A stretch of 64,000 bases of DNA from Streptomyces sp. ADI96-02 (GTDB taxonomy: Bacteria; Actinomycetota; Actinomycetes; Streptomycetales; Streptomycetaceae). Position numbers and translations under genes: made by a program. Location: assembly GCF_003846185.1 (NCBI RefSeq), contig NZ_ML123034.1, positions 3,095,142 through 3,159,141 on the forward strand, written 5' to 3'. Below are positions 17,327 through 25,652 of this stretch, piece by piece (positions within the stretch are counted from its first letter, which is position 1; each line of letters begins with the position of its first letter). The notes beneath the pieces are model-generated. The model saw only the letters and a list, made by a program, of their open reading frames with translations, searched no databases and was not told the DNA's origin.

Positions 17327-17356
17327 CCCGCGCGGGGGAACGCTCACCCTCCGTGC
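17314..17356 (+). terminator. Terminator overlapping the stop of the truncated oxidoreductase
   Basis: A perfect 13-bp inverted repeat (arms GCACGGAGGGTGA at 17314-17326 and TCACCCTCCGTGC at 17344-17356) includes the TGA stop codon in its left arm. Confidence 0.7.
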
Positions 17357-17389
17357 ATCCACTCCGCCCGTCCGAGCCCGGACGACGTG

Positions 17390-17434
17390 GGCCGGGGGCC
17401 CGTACGGGCACGAGTCCCGTACGCGCCCCCGGCC
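17390..17434 (-). terminator. Terminator of the subtilase gene
   Basis: A 10-bp stem (GGCCGGGGGC / GCCCCCGGCC), one mismatch, then an 8-bp stem (CGTACGGG / CCCGTACG) around a 7-nt loop. It lies just downstream of the minus-strand protease stop at 17444. Confidence 0.75.
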
Positions 17435-17443
17435 GTCGTGCCG

Positions 17444-18655
17444 TTACGGGACGAGCCGGAGCAGCTTGTTCGGGGAGCCGGTTCCGATGGAGGTGAGGAC
17501 GTTGGGGGTCGCGCCGTTCACGAGGGCGGTGGCGACGGCGGCCGGGGAGGCGCCGGGGTGGTCGGTCAGGTAGACGGCGGCGGCGCCGGAGACGTGCGGC
17601 GCGGCGAAGGAGGTGCCGTTGCCGGTGAAGGTGGCGCTGTCGTTGGTGTTCCAGCCGGCGGTGATGTCGGAGCCCGGCGCGAAGAGGTCGACGACGGGGC
17701 CGTGGTTCGAGTAGGCGGCCTTGGCGTCGGTCCTGGTGGTGGCGCCCACGGTGATCGCCGTGTCCACCCGGGCCGGAGAGTAACCGGCGGCGGGGGCACC
17801 GGAGTTGCCGGCCGCGATGGAGTAGGTGACTCCGGAGGCGATCGACCGGCGCACGGCGGCGTCCAGCGTCGGGCTGGGGCCGCCGCCGAGCGAGACGTTG
17901 GCGACGGAGGAGGCGACGTGGTTGGCGGTGATCCAGTCCACCCCGGCGATGACGCCGGCCGTGGTGCCGGACCCGTTGTTGTCGAGCACCCGCACGGCGA
18001 CGATCTTCGCCTTCTTGGCGACGCCGTACGTCGTTCCCGCGGCGGTGGTGGCGACGTGCGTGCCGTGGCCGTAACCGTCCTGGGCGACGGCGTCGTTGTC
18101 GACGAAGTCGTAGCCGTAGGAGGCGCGGCCGGCGATGTCCTGGTGGGTGATGCGCACCCCGGTGTCCAGGACGTAGATGGTCGTGCCGACGCCGCCCGTA
18201 TCGGGGTAGGTGTAGGTGCCGTTCAGCGGGAGGTTCGCCTGGTCGATCCGGTCGAGGCCCCAGGGTGCGTTGGTCTGGGTGGCGGTGGAGTGGACCGTGC
18301 GGTCCTGCTCGACCGAGGCGACCGCCGGGTCGGCGGCGAGCCGCCTGGCCTCGGCGCTGCCGAGCGTGGCGGCGTAGCCGTTGAGCGCGGCGGTGTAGGT
18401 GCGCTGGACCTTCCCGCCGTAACCGGCTATCAGCTGCCTGCCCCGCGTCGCGGACGCCGCGAAGCCGGCCGTCGGCTTCAGCGTGACGATGTAGCTTCCG
18501 GGCACGGACCCGGCCGCCCCCGCGTGCAGGACTCTGCCTTCCGGCTGGGCCGCCTGGGCGGGTAAGGCCGCTCCTGCTCCGACTGTCAGCGCCACGGTGG
18601 TGGCGGTGGCGATCGCCGCGGCGATCCGGCGGCCGGTGGTGCGTACTGCTGCCAT
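17444..18655 (-). CDS. Secreted S8 family serine peptidase (subtilase)
   Basis: A 403-residue pre-pro-enzyme. ATG 18655 has a GAGGAGG site and begins a signal peptide cleaved near residue 36 (LPAQA). Residues about 52-125 form the inhibitor_I9 propeptide (YIVTLK, then [12 protein letters not shown]). The catalytic domain has Asp164 in YVLDTGV, His197 in GYGHGTH, oxyanion Asn284 in AAGNSG and Ser349 in [11 protein letters not shown], so it is complete. The proteinase-K branch of the family is likely from the spacing and from the APWGLDRID start of the mature enzyme. The length is normal for this branch. The gene is followed by a strong terminator and is transcribed alone, divergent from the conservon. 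Confidence 0.95.
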   Translation of the reverse strand: MAAVRTTGRRIAAAIATATTVALTVGAGAALPAQAAQPEGRVLHAGAAGSVPGSYIVTLKPTAGFAASATRGRQLIAGYGGKVQRTYTAALNGYAATLGSAEARRLAADPAVASVEQDRTVHSTATQTNAPWGLDRIDQANLPLNGTYTYPDTGGVGTTIYVLDTGVRITHQDIAGRASYGYDFVDNDAVAQDGYGHGTHVATTAAGTTYGVAKKAKIVAVRVLDNNGSGTTAGVIAGVDWITANHVASSVANVSLGGGPSPTLDAAVRRSIASGVTYSIAAGNSGAPAAGYSPARVDTAITVGATTRTDAKAAYSNHGPVVDLFAPGSDITAGWNTNDSATFTGNGTSFAAPHVSGAAAVYLTDHPGASPAAVATALVNGATPNVLTSIGTGSPNKLLRLVP

Positions 18656-19351
18656 CGAGAGCCTCCTCGAACGGGGCGCGGCCCCACGGGTGGGGCCGTG
18701 CCCTGCGGTTGCGGCCCACGGGATCGGCGGGCCGCGTCCGACGATGGCGCGGGGCGTTCGGGCCGGGCAAGCGATGCCATGACGCTGCCGTGATGCTGTC
18801 ATGCCCGCGCCACAGCGTTCACGGCATGCCACTCCGCCGCCACACCCGGCAACGCGGACGACGCACCGGCTCCACGAAGGACGGGAAGCGGATGTGCCGT
18901 ACGCCGCTCGAATCTTCCTCGCCCCGGTGGCACTTGGGGCCTGCTCGACCGAAGCACCGCCTGCCGAAGCCGCTCTGATGCGTCGACAGCACGGCTCGGA
19001 CCCGGGTCGCGGCCTTCTCGCGCCAGGGCCGAAAGATCGTCGCCCGTCGGAAGGATGGCGGAAAAGCGACGGAAGTGCGGCGTGAAAGTGCCGGAATTCC
19101 GCCTTCCGGATCAACTCGATGTGAACGTTCTGCGGTGAGTGGCAACTGGCGCGGCACTCTTGACATTTCGCCAGTCTGCCAATGATAAGATCATCTCACT
19201 TCCAGTGGGCTGATGGCGTATGGGGGCATTCCGGGAGGGATGAATTCCTCGGCCCCACCTTCGGAGGGGCACTCCCGAAGACGGCGCAACGGGTCCGGCG
19301 AAGCCGAACCACCCCCGCGCCATCCGACGGAGCGTCAAGCCGTTTCCAGCC
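18656..19351. other. 0.7 kb intergenic region between the subtilase and the conservon
   Basis: Only short conflicting frames are present. One plus-strand frame around 18900-18970 contains a lipobox-like LGAC segment, but it lacks a signal sequence at a start codon and a ribosome-binding site. The part nearest the conservon (19100-19200) is distinctly AT-richer and carries the putative promoter listed separately. Confidence 0.45.
19160..19191 (+). promoter_or_regulatory. Putative vegetative promoter upstream of the conservon
   Basis: A consensus TTGACA at 19160-19165 is followed by GATAAG at 19184 (18-nt spacer) or TAAGAT at 19186 (20-nt spacer) as the -10 element, in a locally AT-rich stretch. 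It lies about 180 nt upstream of cvnA on the same strand. A perfect TTGACA is uncommon in this GC-rich window. Confidence 0.5.
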
Positions 19352-19372
19352 ATGGCACTTGAAGTGAGTCTC

Positions 19373-20614
19373 ATGACCTTTCCACAGGGCCCCGTCACCT
19401 GGGCGCTGGTTGTCGTAGCACTGGTCGCCGTGGGTGCCGTCCTGCGAGCTCGCGCGACCAACATCACCTTGCGCCGAAGAAACACCGAACTCAGCGGTGA
19501 GCGGGACACGCTCCTGCGCCAGCGTGACGAACTCCACGTCCTCCACAACGGGCTGCTCCAGCGCCAGACCGCCGAACTGGCCGAGGTGCGCAAGGACGCC
19601 GAGGAAGAGACCAAGGCCGTCCTCAAGGCCGCCGTCCGCACCCTCCAGGGACTCGCGGACGAGCAGCAGGTCGTGATCGAGAAGGCCCAGCGCAAGTACG
19701 GCGACGACCCCGGGATCCTCGCGGACCTGATGGCCGTCGACCACGCCAACAGCCAGTTCGGGCGGCGCGCACAGGGCATCGCGGTGCTCTGCGGCGGCTG
19801 GCTCGGCCGGCGCGAGACCGTGGCGTCCGTCTTCGACGTGGCCCGCAGCGCCCAGGGACGCATCCGCCATTTCGACCGGGTGCGCGTCAACGGCCAGGTG
19901 AACTTCTCCGTCGTCAGCCGGGCCGTGGAACCGGTGGCCGTGGTGCTGGCCGAGCTGCTGGCCAACGCGACCAACTACTCCGCACCCGGGACCCCGGTCG
20001 AGGTCAACATCCAGGCCGTGCCGACGGGCGTCTGCCTCATCGTCGACGACGCCGGTCTCGGCATGGGCCAGGAGGAGAAGGACCGCGCGGCGGGGCTCCT
20101 CTCCCCCCAGGCCGCCATCAGCGTCTCCAGCCTGGGCATCCCGCCGCAGTTCGGGTTCGCCGTCTCCGGAATGCTCGCCGCGCGCTACGGGTTCCGGGTC
20201 TCGGTGGACTCCGTTTCCCCCTATGGAGGCGTACGCGCGGTGGTACTCATCCCCGACGAACTGCTCACCACCGAGGCTCCGCCCGCCGCGGTGCCCGCCG
20301 AGGCGCACGAGATCCCCGCGGCCCTCCCGCCGCAGATCCCGCGCGCCGACCACCGGCAGGCCCCGGCGCCCACCCCGCTCTTCCCACCCACCCAGCAGCC
20401 GGACACGACCACCCAGCCGCTGGCCCAGATCACCACCACCGCCGGGGGACTGCCCAAGCGTCGTCGCAAGAGTCCGGTGTCCGCGGTACCCCCGTCGGAA
20501 CCGCGGCCGACGAGCAGCAGCGAGGTGACCGCATCCCGCCTCGGCGCGTTCCAGCGCGGGACGCGGTCCGGGCGTGACACGACGACGACCACGGAAGGAC
20601 CCGAGCTCCAGTGA
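19373..20614 (+). CDS. cvnA: Conservon protein CvnA, histidine-kinase-like ATPase sensor
   Basis: A 413-residue protein counted from ATG 19373, which has GAAGTGAG close upstream; an ATG 21 nt earlier lacks such a site. There is one N-terminal membrane segment (TWALVVVALVAVGAVL), then a coiled region rich in Arg, Glu and Gln. An HATPase_c domain follows at about 190-290 (LLANATNYS as N-box, DDAGLGMG as G1, then a second glycine region near FGFAVSGMLAARYGF). There is no canonical DHp His box. The C-terminal 120 residues are a Pro-rich tail. CvnA heads the four-protein conservon complex found repeatedly in Streptomyces and likened to eukaryotic G-protein-coupled signalling; the input signal is unknown. 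Its stop overlaps the start of cvnB. Confidence 0.93.
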   Translation: MTFPQGPVTWALVVVALVAVGAVLRARATNITLRRRNTELSGERDTLLRQRDELHVLHNGLLQRQTAELAEVRKDAEEETKAVLKAAVRTLQGLADEQQVVIEKAQRKYGDDPGILADLMAVDHANSQFGRRAQGIAVLCGGWLGRRETVASVFDVARSAQGRIRHFDRVRVNGQVNFSVVSRAVEPVAVVLAELLANATNYSAPGTPVEVNIQAVPTGVCLIVDDAGLGMGQEEKDRAAGLLSPQAAISVSSLGIPPQFGFAVSGMLAARYGFRVSVDSVSPYGGVRAVVLIPDELLTTEAPPAAVPAEAHEIPAALPPQIPRADHRQAPAPTPLFPPTQQPDTTTQPLAQITTTAGGLPKRRRKSPVSAVPPSEPRPTSSSEVTASRLGAFQRGTRSGRDTTTTTEGPELQ

Positions 20615-21015
20615 ACCCCGATCTCACCTGGGTACTCAACGATGTTCTCCAGGTACCCGGCGCCCGGCACGCCATCCTGGTGTCCGCGGACGGACTGCTG
20701 CTGGCCAACTCCAGCGAGATCGGCCGGGACGACGCGGAGACCGTCGCGGCTGCCATGAGCTCCATGCAGTCGCTGAGCCGGGCCGTGGCCCCGTTCATCG
20801 GAACCCGCGACCCCGGCCGCTGGCGCCAGACGCTCCTGGAGTACGAGGACGGCTGGATCTTCCTGATCGCCGCGGGCACCGGCGCCTACCTGGCGGCCAC
20901 CGCCGCGGCCGACGTCGACATGGAAGCGATGTCCTTCCGGATGCAGCAGCAGGTCACCGCGCTGGGGAAGGCGATGACCACGCCGCCCCGCCAGAGCGCG
21001 GGCAGCGAGATATGA
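20611..21015 (+). CDS. cvnB: Conservon protein CvnB, roadblock/LC7 family
   Basis: A 134-residue protein starting at GTG 20611 in a GTGA overlap with cvnA. It has the roadblock/LC7 fold signature: VPGARHAILVSADGLLLANS strand-turn-strand, a helix with VAAAMSSMQSL, and a final GTGAYLAATAAADVDM region. Roadblock proteins usually regulate small GTPases, here presumably the CvnD GTPase, by analogy with MglB/MglA. It ends in an ATGA overlap with cvnC, so A, B and C are translationally coupled. Confidence 0.94.
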   Translation: MNPDLTWVLNDVLQVPGARHAILVSADGLLLANSSEIGRDDAETVAAAMSSMQSLSRAVAPFIGTRDPGRWRQTLLEYEDGWIFLIAAGTGAYLAATAAADVDMEAMSFRMQQQVTALGKAMTTPPRQSAGSEI

Positions 21016-21386
21016 CGGCGCCGGGCGAGGAGCAGCAGGTCAGCAGCGGGTTCGTCCGGTCCTACGTCATCACCGGCGGGCGAGGGCTGCCCGACGCGGA
21101 GGATCTGACCCTCGTCACGCTGGTCACCCTCGCTCCCGACCGGCAGCCGCCGCCGAACGCGAGCCCCGAGGTCCGGGCGATCTGGGAACTGTGCGCCGGC
21201 GGCTACCTGTCGGTGGCCGAGGTGGCCGGCCACCTCGGCCTGCCGGTCGGGGTCGCCCGGCTGCTGCTCCAGGACTTAAGCCAGCAGGGACACCTGCTGC
21301 GCCGCAAGGCGCCGCCACCGGCTCAGCTCGTTGACAGGAAGATCCTCGAAGAGGTGTTGCATGGACTCCAGGTCCGGTTCGGCTGA
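21012..21386 (+). CDS. cvnC: Conservon protein CvnC, DUF742
   Basis: A 124-residue protein from ATG 21012, overlapping the cvnB stop. The VRSYVITGGRG start, the PEVRAIWELCAGGYLSVAEV segment and the winged-helix-like end (HLGLPVGVARLLLQDL, then HLLRR) are the DUF742 hallmarks. The domain looks like a winged helix, although a DNA-binding role has not been established for conservons as far as I know. Its 3' end overlaps the start of cvnD by 26 nt. Confidence 0.94.
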   Translation: MTAPGEEQQVSSGFVRSYVITGGRGLPDAEDLTLVTLVTLAPDRQPPPNASPEVRAIWELCAGGYLSVAEVAGHLGLPVGVARLLLQDLSQQGHLLRRKAPPPAQLVDRKILEEVLHGLQVRFG

Positions 21387-21951
21387 GAACATCTATGTCC
21401 CGGACGCCGTGCGGCGTGCGGCGAAGATCCTCGTCGTCGGGCACTTCGCCGTGGGCAAGACGACCCTGATCGGCACGCTCTCCGAGATCACCCCGCTGCG
21501 CACCGAGGAGCGGATGACCCAGGCCGCGGCCCAGGTCGACGACCTCCGCGGCGCGCCCGACAAGAAGACCACCACGGTCGCCCTGGACTTCGGGCGGCTG
21601 ACCCTCAGCGACGAGCTGGTGCTGTACCTGTTCGGTACGCCGGGGCAGCAGCGGTTCGTCGAGCTGTGGGAGGACATGGCGCGCGGTTCGCTCGGCGCGC
21701 TGCTCCTGGTCGACCCGGCGCGGCTCTCCGACACCTTCCCGGTCATCGACCTGGTCGAGACGTACGGACTGGAGTACGCGGTCGCGGTCAACAGCTTCGA
21801 CCCGTACTCGCGCCACGCCGAGGACGAGCTGCGCGAAGCGCTCGACCTGCTGCCGGACACCCCGGTCGTCTACTGCGACGCCCGGGACCAGAACTCCTCC
21901 GCGCAGGCCCTGATCACGCTGGTCCGGCACCTCCTGTCGCACGCGGCCTGA
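21361..21951 (+). CDS. cvnD: Conservon protein CvnD, Ras-like GTPase
   Basis: A 196-residue protein counted from ATG 21361 inside the 3' end of cvnC. The P-loop is GHFAVGKT (residues 27-34), a Walker B/G3-like element lies at LFGTPGQQRF, and the nucleotide-specificity loop is VNSFDPYS where NKxD would be in Ras. It belongs to the MglA-like ATP/GTP-binding family that acts as the switch of the conservon. The order A-B-C-D with overlaps is canonical. A 66-nt gap separates it from the first P450. Confidence 0.94.
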   Translation: MDSRSGSAENIYVPDAVRRAAKILVVGHFAVGKTTLIGTLSEITPLRTEERMTQAAAQVDDLRGAPDKKTTTVALDFGRLTLSDELVLYLFGTPGQQRFVELWEDMARGSLGALLLVDPARLSDTFPVIDLVETYGLEYAVAVNSFDPYSRHAEDELREALDLLPDTPVVYCDARDQNSSAQALITLVRHLLSHAA

Positions 21952-22017
21952 CCGACGTACCCCCCAAGCCCGAAGCCGGGGCGCGAGGCGCCCCGCGATC
22001 ACACCGAGGAAGCTCAC

Positions 22018-23421
22018 ATGGACTCTCAGCCGGGAGCCACCCCCTACAGCGCCCCCGCTGGGTGCCCCATGCACCAGCCGCAGACGTCGCTGTACGGACC
22101 GGAGTTCGCCGCCGATCCGCAGAGCGTCTACGCCAGGTTTAGGGCGCACGGAGCCGCCGCACCGATCGAGCTCGCGCCCGGGGTGGACGCCACGCTGATC
22201 GTGCAGCACGAAGCGGCGCTGCGGGTCCTTCAGAACCCGTCGCTGTTCGCCCGGGACTCGCGGCGCTGGGCGGCGCTGCGCGAGGGCGCGATCCCGATGG
22301 ACAGCCCGGTGCTGCCGATGATGGCGTACCGGCCCAACTGCCTTTTCACGGACGGCGCGGAGCACCTGCGGCTGCGCAAGGCGGTCACCGAGTCGCTGGC
22401 CCGGCTGAACGTCAGCCGGCTGAGCCGGGACGTCGAGCGGATCGCCGACTACCTGATCGACCAGTTCATCGAGCGCGGCACCGCCGACCTGCTCAACGAG
22501 TACGCCAAGCTGCTGCCGCTGCTGCTGTTCAACCAGCTCTTCGGCTGCCCCGGCGACATCGGCGACCGGCTGACCCGCTCCATGGCGGCCATCTTCGACG
22601 GCGAGGACGTGCTGCGCGCCAACGCCGAGCTGACCGAGTGCCTGATGGAGCTCGTCGCCCTCAAGCGGCGCCAGCCCGGCGAGGACATCACCTCCTGGCT
22701 GATCCAGCACCCGGCCGGGCTGCGGGACGAGGAGCTGAAGGACCAGCTGGTGATGCTGATGGGCGCCGGGGTGGAGCCGGAGCGCAACCTCATCGCCAAC
22801 GCGCTGCTGCTGATGCTCTCCGGCGACCAGCCGGGCGGCGCCGAGCGGCGCGGTTCGGGGATGCTCGTCGAGGACGCGCTGGACGACGTCCTGTGGAACA
22901 ACCCGCCGATCGCCAACTACGCGACGCACTACCCGGTACGGGACGTCGAGCTGGACGGCGTGACGCTCAAGGCGGAGACCCCGGTCGTGATCAGCTTCGC
23001 CGCCGCGAACACCGACCCCGGCCTCACCGACGCCCGCCAGACCCTGAGCAAGGGCGCCCACCTGGCGTGGGGAGCGGGCCCGCACGTGTGCCCGGCCAAG
23101 TCGCCCGCGACGCTGATCGCGCTGACCGCCATCGAGAAGATCCTCAACACCGTGCCGGACCTCGCGCTGGCGGTGCCGGCCAACGGCGTCGGCTGGCGGC
23201 CGGGCCCGTTCCACCGCGCGCTCGTCGCGCTGCCCGTCCGGTTCACCCCGACGACCGCTCGCCGCGCGGCGACCGGCGCCCAGTCCCCCGCCCCGGCCCA
23301 GATGCCCGACCCGTACCGCACCGCGGCCCCCGGCCAGACCGCCGCGCCCCGTCACGCGGCGGAGTCGCCCAAGAAGGCCAAGGGCTGGTGGAGCTCGTTC
23401 CTCGATGTCTTCCGCGTATGA
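22018..23421 (+). CDS. Conservon-linked cytochrome P450 lacking the ExxR motif (CYP157-like)
   Basis: A 467-residue P450. The heme ligand is Cys358 in WGAGPHVCPAK. In the K helix, where nearly all P450s have ExxR, the sequence reads D290-V-L-W293 before NNPP, so both the Glu and the Arg are replaced. The I-helix region (MGAGVEPERN) also lacks the usual acid-Thr pair. Loss of ExxR is a published trait of the CYP157 family, which occurs next to conservons paired with CYP154-type enzymes. The C-terminal 50 residues are Ala/Pro-rich and end in a Lys/Trp-rich WWSSFLDVF segment that might touch the membrane or CvnA. The substrate is unknown. Confidence 0.9.
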   Translation: MDSQPGATPYSAPAGCPMHQPQTSLYGPEFAADPQSVYARFRAHGAAAPIELAPGVDATLIVQHEAALRVLQNPSLFARDSRRWAALREGAIPMDSPVLPMMAYRPNCLFTDGAEHLRLRKAVTESLARLNVSRLSRDVERIADYLIDQFIERGTADLLNEYAKLLPLLLFNQLFGCPGDIGDRLTRSMAAIFDGEDVLRANAELTECLMELVALKRRQPGEDITSWLIQHPAGLRDEELKDQLVMLMGAGVEPERNLIANALLLMLSGDQPGGAERRGSGMLVEDALDDVLWNNPPIANYATHYPVRDVELDGVTLKAETPVVISFAAANTDPGLTDARQTLSKGAHLAWGAGPHVCPAKSPATLIALTAIEKILNTVPDLALAVPANGVGWRPGPFHRALVALPVRFTPTTARRAATGAQSPAPAQMPDPYRTAAPGQTAAPRHAAESPKKAKGWWSSFLDVFRV

Positions 23422-23564
23422 CCCACGCGCGGACAATTCACTGAACACACCGGGCATTCACGGCAATTACATGTGACGGGGGCCACAAAGATCGATGCTT
23501 GGCGCGGATATCCGGAGGGGTAGGTTCACGGCGGTAACCATGGGCCCAGGTCAAGGAACTCTGC

Positions 23565-24817
23565 GTGAGCGCTATTGGTGTCACCACCCGGACCCGCGCC
23601 GAACTTCAGGTCCTCGTCTCCCTGCTCCGCCGGCTGAACTCGCCGGAGGGGCAGGCCGCCCCGTACGGCATCCTGGCCGAACTGCGGGAGATGGGGGACG
23701 TCGTCCGCGCGCCCTGGAAGGGCTACTTCGTCACCGGTTTCGACGCCTGCAGCCAGGTGCTGCGCGGGCGCGACTGGCTCCGCCCGACTTCGCCTGGCAG
23801 GAGCGCCAGGGGGACGCCCCGCGGTGGAACGCGATCGCCACCCGGGAGATGACGGGAACCCTCTCCCGCCTCAACGCGCCTGAACACACGTGTCAGCGGC
23901 GCAGCCTCGGCAACCTCTTCGACCGCTCCGCCCTCCAGCGCCTGACCCCGACCGTCCGGCAGGAGGCCGACCGGCTGCTGGACGATCTGGCCGAGGGACT
24001 GCGCCGCGGCGAGGCGGACTTCGCCTCGATCGTCAGCGAGCGGCTGCCCATCGCCACGGTCGGGGCCTGGCTCGGGATACCGCCCGAGGACCACTCCCAC
24101 ATCCTGGAGATGACCCACGACCAGGTCTACGCGCAGGAGCTGCTGCCCACCGGCAGTCAGCTCGCCGTGTCCGCCGCCGCGACCGCGCGGCTGCGCGCGT
24201 ACTTCACCGCCCTGGTCGCCGGGCGCCGGGCCGAGCCGCGCGAGGACGTGCTGACCGGCTGGATACACGCCTGGGACGCGCTGGAGCCGGACCGGGAGCG
24301 GGCGGACGAGACCCTCTATCGGCTTGTCATGTTCGTGACTATCGCCGCGCTGGAGACCACCGGCACCCTGCTGAGCTCCATGACGTCGCTCCTGGCCGAA
24401 CCGGGCCGGTGGGCGTGGCTGCGCAGCCATCCCGAACACGTCGACGCGGCCGTCGAGGAGGTGCTGCGCTACGACCCGCCCATCCACTTCAACACCCGGA
24501 TCGCCGCCCGGGACACCGTGCTGGCCGGCGTCCCGATCCCGAAGGACGGCATGGTCCACGTGCTGTACGGCGCGGCCAGCCACGACCCGCGCCGCAATCC
24601 GGACCCCGAGACCTTCGACATCGGCCGCGGCGGCGGCCACCTCGCCTTCGGCAGCGGGGTGCACTACTGCCTCGGCGCGGCACTCGCCAAGCTGGAGGCG
24701 CGGACGCTGCTGACCCGCATGCTGGAACGTTTCGCCACCCTGCACACCGTGACACCGCCGGTGTACGCGGCCCGGATGGTCTTCCGCCGGGTCACCTCGC
24801 TGGGCGTGGCGCTGTGA
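23565..24817 (+). pseudogene. Second conservon cytochrome P450, split by a frameshift near 23785
   Basis: GTG 23565 has AAGGAA upstream and opens a normal P450 N-terminus (LVSLLRRLNSPEGQAAPYG, then GYFVTGFDACSQVLRGRDWL). After WL at about 23780 the frame is lost; the continuing P450 sequence (PDFAWQERQGD, then LSRLNAPEHT) is found one frame over and runs to the stop at 24817. Restoring one base after the TGGCTC codons near 23780-23790 would give one continuous protein of about 417 residues. The rest is intact: I-helix LETTGTLL, K-helix EEVLRYDPP with a proper ExxR, and a heme-Cys loop FGSGVHYCLGAAL. It is CYP154-like by position. The defect is either a real inactivating indel or a sequencing error in a GC run. 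Confidence 0.85.
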
Positions 24818-25620
24818 GGCCGTCGCCGCCCGGCTCCCCCACCTGCGCCGTCCACCCCGGCACCGTCCGCACCCGGCGCGACGGCGCGGTCCTGCACGTG
24901 GAGCTGCACACGCCCGCGAACGGCAACGCGGTGACCGGGGCGATGCTGGACGAGCTGTGGGGCGTCGTCGCCGACCCGGACCCCGAGGTCCGGGTGCTGG
25001 TGCTCAGCGGAGCCGGGGACGACTTCTGCCTCGGCGGCGACCGCGCCGAGTTCGCCGACCGGCTGGAGGAGGATCCGACCGGTCCGGGCATCCGGATCTC
25101 CGGGGAGAAGGCCCGCCGGGTCTGCGAGGCGATCTCCGGGAGCCGGGCGGTGACCATCGCCCGCGTCCACGGCCGGGCGATCGGCGCGGGGCTGGCGCTC
25201 GCGCTCTCCTGCGACCTGCGGGTCGGCGCGGACACCGCCGGGTTCCGGCTCCCGGAGCTGGCGCTCGGGCTGCCGGTCGCCTGGGGCGGCGTGCTGCCCC
25301 GGCTGATCCACGAGACAGGCGCGGCCCGGGTCCGCGAGCTGGTCCTGACCGGCCGGGCCTTCGGCGCCGCCGAGGCGCACGCGCTCTCGGTGCTCCAGCG
25401 CGTGGTGCCCGAGGCGGAACTGGACGAGGCGGTCGACGCCTGGGCGAAGCCCGTGGTGCGCCGGCCCGCGGCGGCGCTGCGGGTGACCAAGGCGCTGTTC
25501 AACTCCTACGCCGCCGCCACCCGGCTGGCCGACCCGTCGTTCCTCGACGCCGAGCTGCTGGCCTCGGTCGCTGCCGCCACCCGGCGCACTCCCGCGCGCG
25601 ATCCAGGCCCCGGCGGGTAA
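24814..25620 (+). CDS. Enoyl-CoA hydratase/isomerase family protein linked to the conservon
   Basis: A 268-residue crotonase-fold protein starting at GTG 24814, which overlaps the P450 stop (GTGA). It has the conserved CoA and oxyanion regions: FCLGGDRAEF (first oxyanion loop), then GRAIGAGLALALSCDLRVG (second oxyanion loop) and FRLPELALGLPVAWGG. The family hydrates or isomerises enoyl-CoA thioesters. The catalytic Glu positions cannot be assigned firmly, so hydratase, isomerase or hydrolase activity remains open. Co-translation with the P450 implies a common oxidative pathway served by the conservon cluster. Confidence 0.87.
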   Translation: MRPSPPGSPTCAVHPGTVRTRRDGAVLHVELHTPANGNAVTGAMLDELWGVVADPDPEVRVLVLSGAGDDFCLGGDRAEFADRLEEDPTGPGIRISGEKARRVCEAISGSRAVTIARVHGRAIGAGLALALSCDLRVGADTAGFRLPELALGLPVAWGGVLPRLIHETGAARVRELVLTGRAFGAAEAHALSVLQRVVPEAELDEAVDAWAKPVVRRPAAALRVTKALFNSYAAATRLADPSFLDAELLASVAAATRRTPARDPGPGG

Positions 25621-25652
25621 CACTCGTAAAAACCTAGAGGGAGGTCCCCGGC

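Noticed and set aside
18801..19085. Small lipoprotein gene on the plus strand
   Set aside because: An LGAC segment occurs, but 40 residues from the start and without a signal sequence before it. No ribosome-binding site and no codon bias support a gene.
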